Source: Doris montereyensis
Taxonomy: Eukaryota; Mollusca; Gastropoda; Nudibranchia; Dorididae
NCBI GenBank assembly: GCA_037039925.1
Contig: JAXRKP010000060.1
Coordinates: 522,001 to 586,000, forward strand
Direction of reading: 5' to 3'
DNA length: 64,000 nucleotides
Position 1 is the stretch's first letter, and each line of letters starts with the position of its first letter. The position numbers and the translations under genes were made by a program. Below are positions 1 to 11,499 of this stretch, piece after piece. The notes below the pieces were generated by a model. It saw only the letters and a program-made list of their open reading frames with translations, did no database searches and was not told where the DNA came from.

Positions 1-107
1 ATTTCTCAAGTTTGTGCAATTTTAGAATGTTTTTTTTTTGTTTTGTTTAAAAAAAATGTAAATTGTACTTATCATTTTCATCCATTTTATGTCTTCTTTG
101 TTTTTAG

Positions 108-233
108 GATGTTGGTGTAACTCATATATGTGATGGGCTAATGGAACAAAGCACAGGTTATGGTCTGAGAACTATGGTCTTGTGGAACAACCAAATCTCC
201 TACCAAGCCATGCCTTCCTTGGGGCTAGTCCTG
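108..233 (+). CDS. PPP1R37: PPP1R37 exon a (LRR)
   Basis: Acceptor tttttag before 108 and donor gtaagt after 233. It encodes 42 residues in phase 0, running from DVGVTHICDGL to PSLGLVL, with the LRR strand TMVLWNNQI. The first 107 bases are intron. Confidence 0.9.
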
Positions 234-3200
234 GTAAGTTTTGTTTGCTAGTTTAGTGAGGAAACTGCGAAGGCTACCTTCCCCCTCCCCTCCCAATGAT
301 ACCATAAAAGAAGCTCAGTATCGATTCTTTGAATTTATACAAATTTTTGGAAACTATACATACAGGTCTATATTTCAACACGACTGTTTTACTTTAAAAA
401 ATCCAGAAATTGTCTAAAATATTTCAAGTTGGTACTTATTTTAATCATCACATTGTACCTTATCCAAAAAAATTCTTTTCATGACGAATTGTTTTGAATG
501 TTACCTTAGATCACCCGGAAAATATGTGGCATATTCCGCGCACTTATTATCAAAAGATATCATCCTGACATGAGTAGGAAGGAGCTGGGACAGTTGACAC
601 GGGGTTGATAAGTAGTAGTTGAGAACTTTTTTTAAGGTTTTATGATATTTCAAAGTATTATTCTACTCTTTTTTTTAGGTTTATGGGAGAAAAAAGATTC
701 AAATAACATAAAAAAATTAATAAATATGATTTTTGCAAAATTTTGTTTTTTTTGTTAATTATTTTTCATGTACTCTTTTATTTCTCAATGTATCTTCATG
801 AGTTTTGGTATAAATGAAGGTTGGGTGCTAAGAAAAAAATTTATCAGATGCTTTTTTTCCAATGTTTTGTGAATTTTAAATTTTTTGTACATTATTTTTG
901 TATATTTTTGGGTTATTCGCCTATTTAAAAAGATCTTTAAACAAAAAACAACAAACAGAACCAAAATTCTATGTGATCACATTAAGATAATATATCTAAA
1001 AAGGTGTGTGCAAAGTTTGAAAAAAAGATGTCAAAAAATGTGGAAGCCTATCGATAGTGAACTTGTTGAAAATCGTGGGGTAAAATCCAAGATGGCTGCC
1101 ATTTCCATGGTAACCAGAAGCGGCAGACAAAAAACTTCCCAGGATATTTCAATTCAGCAGATCGTGTCCATGACACCTGTATAGAGTTAAATTGATAGAA
1201 ACAAAAGAGCAAATTTCCATCTAGGAAATTAAATCTGTCAAATCTGTGTAACTAAAATCAGAGAAGTGTGCACAGTGGTGATATAAAGTGACACTCTGAG
1301 GAAAACTTTGTTGAACATTTTTAGCATCAGTAACCTAGGAGTTGATGTATTATCACCTGTTCTGCTTCATACTATGGAAACCAGGATACGCTCTAGCTCT
1401 ATGGCCTGTAACAGCTTTAAAGTAACTTTATGGTTTCTTTACTTTAGCCATTCAGGTAAGATATTTTCCATTGCAGATAAAGCAGGGATTGATTAAGTAT
1501 TATTTCACCGTTATGAAGAATGATGTGTAGATTATTTCATCATTGTTTTGACTCTTCATTTTAGTGTATTTTCCTCTTGAAATAATTTACAGGCTGCCAG
1601 TCAAAGTCTAGAAACTCTGAACATAGGACATAACAATATCACCAATGAAGGGATCCACCTGCTCAAGAATGGATTGCTTAAAACAAATTCCCTACTGAGA
1701 ATAGGTCTTCAGGGAACTGGAATCTCTGATGAAGGTATATACAAAAGGAGTCTGTAAGAGAGAATGTCACAGGTTTACGTGTTACTTGAAGATCTCAACA
1801 AAGTTTTCAAAATAATTTCATTTACTGGCCTTTAATTATAGCTTCTCTTGCCTTAGTCTGAAATCCATTTTGTGTTTCAAGTGCTCAGAGGTTGATCTAG
1901 TGTTGATGATGAGTGCTGTAAAAATGTATTTTATTATATTGTTATTTTTATTATGCTTGCTAAATGTATTATAAATTTTATTTCCCGCAACTGTTTTGAA
2001 CTGTGTTATTGTTTTCTTGGCCTCTTGATAAAAGGTAAAGACGAGTCACCGACTGTACTTCATTTATCCCTGGTATGCCCTTTCATTCAAAATCAAATCC
2101 TTCTCAACTCCCTGGGAGGCATACAGTACAGCAGCCTGTTAGGCTGACAAGATCTTTCTCTATTTATAGCTGGGTACTCATTCATACCTGAATCAATGGA
2201 GGAAAGTAGAGGAAAGTGTCTTTCCTAAAAGTACAATGTGAAAAAAATCCCCATCTGTGCCTGCTGTGGGGTTTGAACCAGTGTCATCATGATTACTGCG
2301 GTTTCGCTTTACAACACTTTGTTATCTGTTTACACTGAGTATGTAGATAACAGCCTAGCCAATGAAATTAAGATGAATACATTACGAACATGAGAGATAT
2401 TTATTGAACAGGAAAATGCTTGTATACTAACATCTATTACCTGGAGGAAGTGTTTATGGGTGGTTGGCAGGGCTACTGCTAGGTTTCACTTCTTTCTTTT
2501 CACTTCTTCACAGTTATCTCATTTTTTTTTCTTTCCTTTTATTTCACCCAGAGATCACCACCTCATGTGGTAGACAGGGCGCATTACCATAAAACAACAA
2601 GGGTGTGCTTTGTTTAGAAACAAAGTATTTTAAAAAAATGTCTTCAAGCCTATTTCTTTTCATGATTAAGAAAACAGGAAAAACGGCCATTGTAATGATT
2701 ACCCATTCTTATATGCAGGTGGTGTTGCTTTGGCTGAATTCATTGCTGACAGTACAATGCTTTTGAGAATAGATTTGAGAGACAACGAAATAAAAACCGG
2801 TGGCCTTATGGCCCTTTCACATGCAATGAGAGTCAATTCATCTGTCACACGAATTGACATCGACAGGGATACAAAGAAAGAATCAGTAAGTCTGAAATGC
2901 TGTCAATCAAAATTGCTGCATTTACCTTTATTGTAAAAATGTAGGGAATACAGTAGAGTACAAGCAGTGGAAATTAACTATTTCAGAAGATTAATTGGGA
3001 AAACTCAAAGAGACAAAATAGAAACATAACAATAAGAGATCAAACAAAAACAGATGGCATAAAAACTAAGATAGAAATAAATCAAGTCAGATGGTTTGGG
3101 CATGTAAACAGAATGAATGATAAAAGAATAGCTAAATTAGTATACCTTGTGTCACCGCATACAGGACATAGGGACACGTGAGAGAGACAGAGAGAGAGAA

Positions 3201-6200
3201 TGGAGTAAAGAGAGAGAGAGAGAGAGAGCTTAGTTCTTCCAGCACTCCAAACCTCCATCCCCTTCCCGTGCCTTTCCTCTCTCTGATTATTTATTTACTT
3301 GTCTCTATTTCTTCTGTGGTCACACATTCATACACAGCAACATCAAAGTGTTCAAGATCTCATGTTTTATCGATCGAAAATTGTTTTCGCGGAATCACAG
3401 GGCCATATTGAACCTGTGCTAATTTTATTTCTCATTTTCCCTCTTATTTGATTGCATTTTAGCACTACATTGTATTGTATTAATTGGCGGTTGACAGGCA
3501 CTGCTGGTAGGTCCTACTTTTTTTCTTTCCTTCTTTCACTTATTTTTCATCTTGCTGTTTCCTCTTAATCCACCCTGAGATCACCGCAATGGTGGACGTG
3601 ATAAATTTCAAAGAAAAAAACAAGTAGTGTATCATGATGCGAACATGTGCATAGCAGGACCGCATGAGTGAGCACCTTTGTATTAATAAATAAGTTGTGT
3701 CCTATACGCGATGATGTACAGTGATGTGATTATTTATTTTTCGGATGGAAACAAACACAGTATGTTTGTGTACACCACAGATAAAACGCAGGTAGACGTT
3801 ACACCTATAATTTTTAGTCCAAAGGTTAAGTCCTATATGCTGTGATATACGGTACAATGCTAAAACCCAAGGCAAAAGATGAAAAGGCAGAGCTCGAAGG
3901 AAGTGGGAAGAAGATATAAAAGAGGCACTAAAGCCAGGTTGTCCAGCAAGGTCGGAAAGTCAGAAATATGTCAGATTTTTCATACTCAGGTCGGAAATGG
4001 TCGGACATTGATGTCTTGGGTAGGAAACGGGGCTCAGGTAGCAAAAATAGGGTTCCCATGCATCAGAGAAATCGTTGAAACTGAAAAAAATGTTTCCCGG
4101 TCGAGAAAATACCAGGGGAAATGATATATTGAGGACTGCATGAGAGAAAATCAGGGAAATTAAGTAGACATGAACAATTATCGGCCTGGTAGCAGAATAG
4201 AGGTGGGGGGAGGGGACAGGGTGAAGAAAGTCAATGTGAAAACATATGAAGGCAAAACAAAAGGCGACTGAGTCTGACATACGGTATAGTATCGGAAGAG
4301 AAGAGAGAAATAACGAATGTGTCTTCCAAACAGTGTAGACATGGGTGGGAAAGGGTAGAACCGGGAAGAAGGCAATCATGTACTATACTAGACTTAGATC
4401 TAGATCTAGATTCCGGTTTTGTTGAAGAAGAAAGAAAGAGTGGGTGAGGCGGTTGCCAATATAATGGAGATTTTTACTGGGGGAGGGGGATCTAGATTTA
4501 GTTTTAAGTTTTTGATCCTGAGAAAGAAAAAAGAGAGACTGTAGGAGGGGGAAGATGGTGGTGGCTAAAAATAGAACAGAAGAAGATTTATAATTGGCAG
4601 AGTTCAAGTTAGGAAAAAACCTTCCAAACCTCATTTTTTCTCGGTAGATTGTGCGTGTGTTAAGGCTATGACATTGTCACTCTTGTGTTTGATTTATTTT
4701 TCGAAAGGAGATCAAAAATGTATTTTTTCTTCATTTTAGCACTATTTACATGTTTTGTGAAATGATAGGGGTAGATCTATCACTACTATCAGCTATCAGA
4801 ATTATTTTTTTCTTCAGAAATGTTTGGGACCCTGTAGAAAAATGCTGAAATATTATTAATCCAAAGTAAAACATTAAAGAAATGTGTAATCACTTTTCAT
4901 TTCATTGAGATGTACTAGAAAGTCATTCAATTATGATTTGAATTGACAATTTATAATAATGCATTGAAATTGGAAATATTTACGCTATTCTTTCGTTTTT
5001 TGGCGTCGGGAGAGTATTTCATTTCCTAGGTAGGATTTTTTTCTGTTGAGTTAGAAAATATTCAGTTAACTTTTGCTGGACACCCTGTAAAGCATAGAAA
5101 ATTAAAATTTTACAAAAGGAAACAGAAAATGTTAGGACAGGTAGCTTGGAGAAGAAAGATTATTTAATATCGAGCATTTAAGCCCACACACTGAAAGGTA
5201 GAATGGGAACTGAGGAAGAAAGTAAAAATGTTGTTGAGTGAATGGCAGAGATGGAGAAAGAATGAATCTTAAAAGATGTATTGTTTCTGCTATTTTAATT
5301 TAAGTCTATAAGATCATGTAATATATGATTATGGTATGTTATTGAAAAATTATAATTTCTCCATTATGCTTTGTCTTGTAGGGTATAAAAGATTATGCTG
5401 AGCAACAGAGTCGTTTGCTTCGAGATATTTTGACATTCCAGCAACGTAATATACAGACTGCTACAGAAAGAGAGAAAGAAGAAAGGGCACGGCTTGAAAA
5501 ACTAGCCCTGGAGGCTGCTGCTGCAAAAAGAGAGAAAGGAAGCACAGAGAGAGAAAAGAGACCCTATAGATTCCAGTACAGCATTAGGTGCTGTTAGTGA
5601 AGAGGAAGAAGTACCAAACGAGGATGCGCAGGTTGGACAGCATGATGTGTCTGATTTGCCGAGGGACGATCATGCTGATGAGGCAGAAGAGGCTGTGTCC
5701 ACAACTGATGAGAGTTCAACCATTCCATCTGCCAATGAAGAAGAGCAACATTCATCGGCTCTTCAGCGACCTACTATGTTATTCTCTCGAAAAGACCTTC
5801 AACCACAGGAGTCTTTAGATTCCCTCAACTCACCCACAGTGATTTTAAGGTCCATTCTCAAAATGCTCAGTCAGAGGAAGCAACTCCCACCAAGTTCCTT
5901 TGTACAAGCACTCCTGTTGAAATGCTTCTTAGCCCGCAGTATTATCCAAAGCAACTGGCTCGTAAGATTTTCTCTGTGACCCATGTCAATGAAGATTTCA
6001 GCTCGGCTTCTGCATCACCTTCTTCAGATAAGTGCCACAGTAATATTGATCCTCTCGATGTGAGCAGCTTGCAGCAATTTAGTTCCTCAACCACGGAACC
6101 TTTGTCAGCATCTCCTAAATCCATTCCTCCGAACTTGACCCCTTCTTCATCATCACTAATGGACAGTGCCAGCGTTCAATTTGGTGCAGCCATCAGTCCA

Positions 6201-7790
6201 ACAATGTTGGTGAGAGATATGGCTAATGAAACAGTGAAACAAATTGTCACCACAGATGAATTGGGCTCATCAGACGATTCAGTAACTAAGCTTCAGCAGA
6301 CTTGTCTTTCATCTGAGAGTCCTACCCTGAGTAGCATTTCAATGCCACCTCTCGACTCCTCTGATATTTGTGTAGCTTCAGGCACAAAGCGAAATCAGCT
6401 GTGGTTATGAAATGCCTTCATGTCAAGCAGATGAAATGTTGCTGCCTGTTGAAACAACTTGCGATTCCCTGAAAGACTGTGACGAAAAATCTGAAACTCT
6501 CCAATCTTCATCACTTTCCTCACAAAATGACTTGAAATCCTGTGAGGAATCTAGTCATTCAGAAATGTCAGGTGAAAACACTAATTCTGTGATGAATATT
6601 GAAGAAACTCAAAATATTGTGTCATCCATGGTGAATCGCTTTGAAAAAAATGAAGAGCTTCAGAATAATTATTTGTGCATGTCAAATACTAGTGTGTCAG
6701 TTACTAGTGAAAAATCATATGCAAATTCTGACACTGAAGACCAGGCTCTGATAAGCAGTTCAGCTAATGACAGTCAGACTATGTCAGATGTATTGTCGTC
6801 AGTCTCAGGTGCATGTCCTCCCAGAGATGATTGTAATCTGGCAGAAAGCGCTTCAAGTGATGGCAACAAAAGTGCTCTCACTGAGACTGTGATGAAAAGT
6901 GAGTCGCAGTCGTCTTTTTCTGAAATAGAATCTGTACAGGATATTGACAACGTTGATCTCTTTGGAAGAGGAGCCCTGGACTGCTGTTGATGGAGATGAG
7001 TCCAAAGCCGAGAACACTAAGCAGCCCGATTTTTTCACCACCCTCTCCATGAATGGATTGACCCAAGAATTAGCCAGTGCCCTCACGCCACTGGATGGTT
7101 CCTCACATGAGGAAGATACAGGTATTTTTAGATTATGAACTTTTGTGCTGTTTTTATTGTTTTATGTTGTTAATTTTAAATTCAAGAAGCTTGTTTATTG
7201 AAGATAGTGGTGATGTAAACAGAATAATATTGTGACATTTTCTATGATCAGTATTTCTCAATAATTCTCCGTCAGGGCAAATTATTTATATCTTTGTATC
7301 TCGATATGCTGTTTTTTTTATCTTTTATGTTGAGGTGCCAAGTTAGAAAATAGAGCTTCATGGAAAATTTTCTAATTTCCTGTGCATCTTTGTAAACAAT
7401 GTACTAAGAAAAAGATGCCTTTCATAAATTAATAAATGATTCTTTTAGAAATGCTGAGATCTATCTTTCATTAGCACTAATGTAGTCTTTTGAAAGTGCT
7501 GTTTTTCTCATTTTTTCTTTCACACAGTTTGTTGTTATATTTGTTTTAAATTGTTTATTCAAACCAGGGACATTTACATTCCAAAAATTAACTTATTGTT
7601 AAATAAATGAATTCATAGGTAAAATTCTTTTTACCAGAAATTTTGTAGTACTTGATCTCATTTTTATCTGGGCAGAGTTAAAAAGGTTTGATTCATCTTT
7701 CTAGCTACAGACTTGAAACCTCATGACGAGTTTGAACGAGAACTTGATGCAATGTTAGCAGATGTGAAGAGCGAGCCTCTATTCAAGTGA
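108..7790 (+). CDS. PPP1R37: PPP1R37 (LRRC68) homologue, 3' part of gene
   Basis: Protein phosphatase 1 regulatory subunit 37, an LRR protein that binds and inhibits PP1 in vertebrates (family knowledge). Five coding exons are visible: 108-233, 1593-1734, 2719-2885, 5382-7121 and 7705-7790. All have AG/GT borders and compatible phases; upstream exons lie outside the window. Exons 1-3 encode ribonuclease-inhibitor-type LRRs, with motifs such as TMVLWNNQI, LETLNIGHNNI and LRIDLRDNEIKTGGLMAL. The last is nearly invariant in this family and decides the call. A Glu/Arg-rich helix follows (TEREKEERARLEKL), then a long Ser/Thr/acidic tail and a conserved-looking acidic C-terminus (FERELDAMLADV). The large exon needs four frame changes (near 5555, 5840, 6390 and 6960), so either the assembly carries indels or the tail is decaying. 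Introns hold LINE, SINE and DNA-transposon insertions. Confidence 0.93.
720..1200 (+). repeat. Dispersed repeat with YY1-like and X-box-like motifs, copy 1
   Basis: Intronic. AAGATGGCTGCC at 1089-1100 is followed directly by ATTTCCATGGTAAC at 1101-1114. The same arrangement and a related AT-rich flank recur at 26.2-26.6 kb. Only the core of about 60 bp is clearly homologous; the outer limits are approximate. Confidence 0.5.
1326..1436 (+). repeat. SINE family A, 3' fragment
   Basis: Matches the tail of the full copy at 44.94-45.24 kb: atcacctgttctgcttcat, then actatggaaaccaggat, ending in a run like aaagtaacttta. It is 5'-truncated and lies in a PPP1R37 intron. Confidence 0.7.
1593..1734 (+). 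CDS. PPP1R37: PPP1R37 exon b (LRR)
   Basis: Acceptor ttacag, donor gtatat. It begins AASQSLETLNIGHN in phase 0 and ends inside a Gly codon after GTGISDE (phase 1). It carries about one and a half LRRs. Confidence 0.9.
2075..2335 (-). repeat. SINE family C, copy 1
   Basis: On the - strand a tRNA-like head carries the B-box ACTGGTTCAAACCCC, followed by a body with atgagtacccagctat and agagaaagatcttgtcag. The body aligns with the + strand copy at 32.79-33.09 kb. It lies in a PPP1R37 intron, antisense to the gene. Confidence 0.65.
2457..2585 (+). repeat. 130-bp repeat (family E), copy 1
   Basis: Diverged copy of the short repeat running from ggcgggcactgctggtagg, through a C/T-rich middle and a ttcaccctgagatcacc block, to ggtaaatttcaatgaa. 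It is in sense orientation in a PPP1R37 intron. Confidence 0.6.
2719..2885 (+). CDS. PPP1R37: PPP1R37 exon c (most conserved LRR)
   Basis: Acceptor atatgcag, donor gtaagt. It completes the Gly codon and reads GVALAEFIADS, then LRIDLRDNEIKTGGLMAL, then IDIDRDTKKES. This block matches the PPP1R37 family signature better than any generic LRR protein. Confidence 0.93.
3145..3852. mobile_element. TA-target DNA transposon, non-autonomous, about 708 bp
   Basis: Inverted ends: CCTTGTGTCACCGCATACAGG on the left pairs, with a few mismatches, with CCGTATATCACAGCATATAGG read inward from the right. TA dinucleotides flank both sides (3143-3144, 3853-3854). Removing the element restores the LINE sequence seen at 32.1 kb. 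A third copy of the terminal motif (tcctatacgcgatgatgtac) sits near 3700. No transposase is visible. TA duplication suggests Tc1/mariner type, but the family is unknown. Confidence 0.7.
3483..3625 (+). repeat. 130-bp repeat (family E), copy 2
   Basis: Good copy (aggcactgctggtaggtcc ... ggtggacgtgataaatttc), nested inside the TA-target element and sense to PPP1R37. Confidence 0.75.
3935..5087. mobile_element. hAT-like non-autonomous DNA transposon, 1153 bp
   Basis: Terminal inverted repeats CAGGTTGTCCAGCAA (left) and CAGGGTGTCCAGCAA (right, read inward). A 6-bp direct repeat TAAAGC flanks it at 3929-3934 and 5088-5093. The ends and the subterminal cggaaagtcagaaat style resemble hAT elements. 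hATs usually make 8-bp duplications, so two bases may have diverged or the class may differ. It contains no intact transposase. It splits the LINE 3' end. Confidence 0.7.
5382..7121 (+). CDS. PPP1R37: PPP1R37 large C-terminal exon with frame breaks
   Basis: Acceptor tgtcttgtag, donor gtattt. The first 60 codons (GIKDYAEQQSRLLRDI, then a charged helix) are in frame with exon c. The remainder is rich in Ser, Thr, Asp and Glu, low in hydrophobic residues, and probably disordered. Coding-like sequence continues through the whole 1.74 kb but changes frame about four times. Each segment is open until close to the next break and stops soon after it in the old frame. The breaks lie near 5545-5570 (GA-rich run), 5825-5850, 6380-6402 and 6950-6970. 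Confidence 0.85.
7705..7790 (+). CDS. PPP1R37: PPP1R37 last coding exon
   Basis: Acceptor tttctag. It finishes an Ala codon, then TDLKPHDEFERELDAMLADV, then KSEPLFK and TGA at 7788-7790. A donor (gtgagt) follows at 7806, so the exon extends 15 nt past the stop and the 3'UTR is spliced. Confidence 0.85.
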
Positions 7791-8097
7791 TGGTGAAGAA
7801 AATTGGTGAGTCAATCTCTGTAGCTTTCTTATCCACCCTTATACGTTCGTTTCATTTTATATCTATGTGTAATCAGTTTCCAAAGCTACCTGCACGAAAA
7901 TGCAAGGTTATCAATGTTTTGACATTTTTGTTATTGAAACTGACTGTGTAATGGTTAGATAATGACATAAAGAGCTCTGTGTTGCTGTCTCAGTGTCTGT
8001 TTCTGTTCTCCGGTTTCAGGGAAAAAGATCAATACACCCAAAGGTCATTATAGCTGACTTCACTACAAGTGGAGTATACTGTATGTCATAAATAATT

Positions 8098-8186
8098 GTG
8101 GGGGTGGGCGCTCTGGCGGGTCCTATCTTGTAATTCTCCCTGCGATCTCTACACATGATGGATAGGGTAAATTTCAGTGAAATAAA
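8098..8186 (+). repeat. 130-bp repeat (family E), short copy 3
   Basis: Truncated copy (gggcgctctggcgggtcc ... gatagggtaaatttcag) directly upstream of the LINE 5' fragment, in the 3'UTR intron of PPP1R37. Confidence 0.6.
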
Positions 8187-8204
8187 TATGAGCTAATGCG
8201 ATAG

Positions 8205-8755
8205 TTATGGTACCACCTAATGCCTACGGCAACACAGGCATTTATGGAAAAATCGGTCTGAGCAAAAAATTGGGGTGACCACCAAGGGAGTTCATCGAGT
8301 ATGTTTAAGAAATGCAACATTTACCTCATGACCAGATTATTTGTTTTAGGAGATTCCTCTGTTTTACGTAGAATTGAATGTGAGATGAGAATTAGGGACA
8401 CCTGGAAACGATAAAGTTCTTTCACGCTTAGATAGTGAGTGCGCGAAGACCTGAAGGTGCAACGGATAAAGCCAATGCAAGATAGGGGAGCAGTCCAACA
8501 TTGTTGGACTGATGGCTGCAACGGATTTAGCCAATGCAAGATGGGGGAGCAGGAAAACTGTTCATACCTCTTCCCTCACTCCCAATCACGATACATGTCC
8601 GGTCAATTAAAAACATCCGGTAATTTTGTGCAACTTACGACATCAAGGGAAGAGCCATGGGCAGAGTCCGGAAGACTGCTTAATGCTAATTGCCTAGTGA
8701 CAATCCAGTGATCCAATGGGACAAAGGCTGTGAGGTGCAGTGGATGGAGTTAACC
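8205..8755 (+). mobile_element. LINE family 1, 5'UTR fragment
   Basis: Aligns over about 550 bp with 46265-46800, which leads straight into a LINE endonuclease frame. Shared blocks include acaggcatttatgg, gacctgaagg, tgtccggtcaat and agtgatccaatgggacaaag. No coding part follows here, so this is an isolated 5' piece. Confidence 0.75.
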
Positions 8756-8960
8756 CTTTTCAGGCAGGTCTCGTATATTTACATGCCGCTGGTCACTCTA
8801 AGCATACCTACGCTAGTGGCGGTCCCGTATATTTGCATCACTCCCGGCCTTCCAGCAAGACAAACGGGTCCCGTATAACTGCACTGCAATGCACTCAAAG
8901 ACGGGTTTTGGGAATGCCTCTATTTTGACCAATTACGCTGATCATTCTACGCCATGCCAA
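8755..8960 (+). repeat. Three spaced copies of a GGTCYCGTATA motif
   Basis: ggtctcgtatatttacatg, ggtcccgtatatttgcatc and ggtcccgtataactgcact occur between about 8765 and 8890 at spacings of some 50-55 bp. The block is attached to the LINE 5'UTR piece and may be part of it. Its role is unknown. Confidence 0.45.
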
Positions 8961-10171
8961 ACAGAGAAAGTCTATTTTCTAAAGGGATAAAATGTATAGT
9001 TCATTTCTGAGTCTAACACACACTCAATATATTTCTTATAAAGAGACACAACTACACGCAGGTGCTCTATCTCAAATGCAGGCTGTGGACCCTCTGCAAA
9101 GTGGACAAAACCAAAGACTCTTGTCTTCATATGATCGACGCAACTTCTGGACAGATGTCACAAGTACTTTAGTAAGAAGCTCCACCCACAAGCAAGAAAT
9201 AGTGATTGATTAAATAAAAGATATCAGTGGCCAATCACATTGCACACCTATGGTCAGCCTGAATGGAGGGCTTGACCTTTAGTCAATAGAAAGAAACCAT
9301 GTTCAGGGTGGACCAATCAGGGGGAGCATTGTGTTGATGGTTATATTGTCAAACGTCACATACGTCAAAATACATCTCCACCTCTTTTTCACATAAGAAG
9401 GAAGAGATTAGAGTGTTGAAAGTGCAGGGGAAAATTGAAGTGTTTATCTGAGTTCATGACGATCTGAAGGAACTTTGATCTCTCAAACAGGTCTATTGCA
9501 CATGGTCATGATGACAAGAGGAAGGGCAGCTATTTGAAGTGTATTAGAAACTACAAGAGTGTATCTTCCTACTGTATAGAAATGACTAAGGAGGGAGACT
9601 TACATCCAAGGGGGGAGATGTGAAAAACCAATGGATTGCGTAAGGGTAGGGGTTGTTTGGGAGGAGGTGGATTACTATTGAACTGTAGGAAGGGAACAGC
9701 CAAGAGTACGAAATGATGGTCACTCATGTCATTGTAAATGAGAGAGAGGGTGATACTAGTGATAGACATAGGGTAGGGAGGGAGTTTTTAAAAGCATGGG
9801 AAGCATGTAGCTGAGGAGAGGTGTTAGGTCTGGGACAGAGTGCGTTGCCGCAGCTGGGGTGATACACATTTGTGAAAGCAATAAACCAGGGCCCTGTTTT
9901 TTCATCACGGCAATGTGTTACCTATGCACATTGAACTCTGTCATGGGATTAGCGAAAGGCTGTTGGACATTTCCTCTAGGATTAGTATTATAGTTCCATC
10001 ATTTTATTTAAGTGTAAGAATGAAAATGATTCCTTTAGTGGAAATAAAGATAAATGTTGTTCATTGAAACTCTACTACATAAATTCAACACAGCCAGCCA
10101 CGCTATTATTGAATGACTGTAGTAAAGCCTGACCATGCAGCCACATGGACCCCATCTCCCGCTTTACATGT

Positions 10172-10278
10172 TACCCTATCTCTTTCTCTCTGTCTCTGTC
10201 TCTGTCTCTGTCTCTCTCTGTCTGTCTGTCTGTCTGTCTCTCTGTCTGTCTGTCTGTCTCTCTGTCTGACTCTCTCTC

Positions 10279-10326
<48 letters not shown>

Positions 10327-10361
10327 TCTCTGATCTCTCTCTCTCTGTCTGTCTGTCTGTC

Positions 10362-10441
<80 letters not shown>

Positions 10442-10492
10442 TCTCTCACTCACTCTCTCTCTCTCTCTCTCATTCTCTCTCATTTTCTCTGT
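10172..10492 (+). repeat. (CT)n/(CTGT)n microsatellite
   Basis: About 320 bp of nearly pure pyrimidine dinucleotide and tetranucleotide repeats. It yields spurious Leu/Ser and Arg/Glu reading frames on both strands. Confidence 0.95.
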
Positions 10493-10574
10493 CCTCTCTG
10501 GTCGTCTTTCTTTATCTTCCTCGTTCTCTTTATACCTCCTGTTTGTTTCCTTTCCTCTTTCTCTCTCCCTTTCT

Positions 10575-11115
10575 GTCTCTCTTATAGCAGTCTCTCAACT
10601 GTGGAATGGTCTAGATGAATGTTGTAGGAACTCCATATCCCTGAAATCGTTTAGGAAGTCTTAAAACCCACCTTTTTAAGAGGGCATATAATGCTTAGCG
10701 TCTTTTTAAGCTTTTAATGATCATTGTTTTTGTTAGGAAAGCATATATGAATCTTTTGATTATGTCTATGCGCATTATATATCTCGTGTCTCTTGTAAGA
10801 ATGCTCTATTCATTGAATATTTTACTAATTCATTGTATCTATCTTTTTAGCTTAATGTATTATTTATAATGTATCTTTTAGGTTTTGTGATCATGTTATA
10901 CTCTTTGTATGTTTTAAGATTGTTGTATCATTTGAATCTTTTTGAGTGGACTCTTAAACCCTTCTATTTTAGGATAATCATATGATATATTTTGACTCTT
11001 TTAAATATCATGTTCTATGACCATTATATTTTATTTATGTTGTATTGTATGCTATTGTGAAGCGCTTTGAGCTCTTTTGAGAAAAGGCGCCATAGAAATA
11101 TATATATTATTATTA
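10575..11115 (+). mobile_element. CR1/L2-type LINE, 3' end
   Basis: Opens with the C-terminal motif of a CR1/L2-type ORF2: AVSQLWNGLDECCRNS, then SLKSFRKSLKTHLFKRAY with one frame step. It ends with the typical tail aagcgctttgagc ... ggcgccatagaaata, followed by (ATT)n. It is 5'-truncated and lies in the 3'UTR intron of PPP1R37. Confidence 0.75.
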
Positions 11116-11499
11116 TTATGATGGGTCGTTGCACCAATGACTCTATTAGTATTAGTTTGACCAGCATTGTTTAGTATTTATTTGTTTCTATGTCTCCTTG
11201 TTGCTTATGAAGGTTGGGCACACTGAAGATTTCTCGGTCCTGACCCGGTTTCTACCTTTTAATATTATACCATAATACCTTTCATATTCCTCTTCATTAG
11301 TAATGGGCCAACTGCAGTATTATTTCTTTTCATGTTTAATAAAAGTATGTTGTAATAGATGTTATTGTTAGTAAACAATGCAATATAAACATGATGACAA
11401 TAACAGTAACAAAATGAATTGCTCGCAATGTCACCTTACTCAACTAAGATAAAAACCAATCACAATAATCATACGTATGTTGTGGTCAATCGCGGCAGC

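Larger units (their letters stand above)
2938..5285 (+). mobile_element. LINE family 1, 3' end, split by two DNA-transposon insertions
   Basis: Three segments (2938-3142, 3853-3928 and 5088-5285) align in order with the 3' third of the LINE at 31.9-32.3 kb. Shared blocks include atggtttgggcatgtaaac, agtgggaagaagatat, and the end block aggtagaatgggaactg. The gaps are filled by the elements at 3145-3852 and 3935-5087. It lies in the PPP1R37 intron before the large exon. Confidence 0.8.

Noticed and set aside
10106..10664. Leu/Ser-rich and Arg/Glu-rich frames
   Set aside because: Translations of the (CT)n microsatellite on either strand; only the last 30 codons (WNGLDECC...) are meaningful, as a LINE C-terminus.
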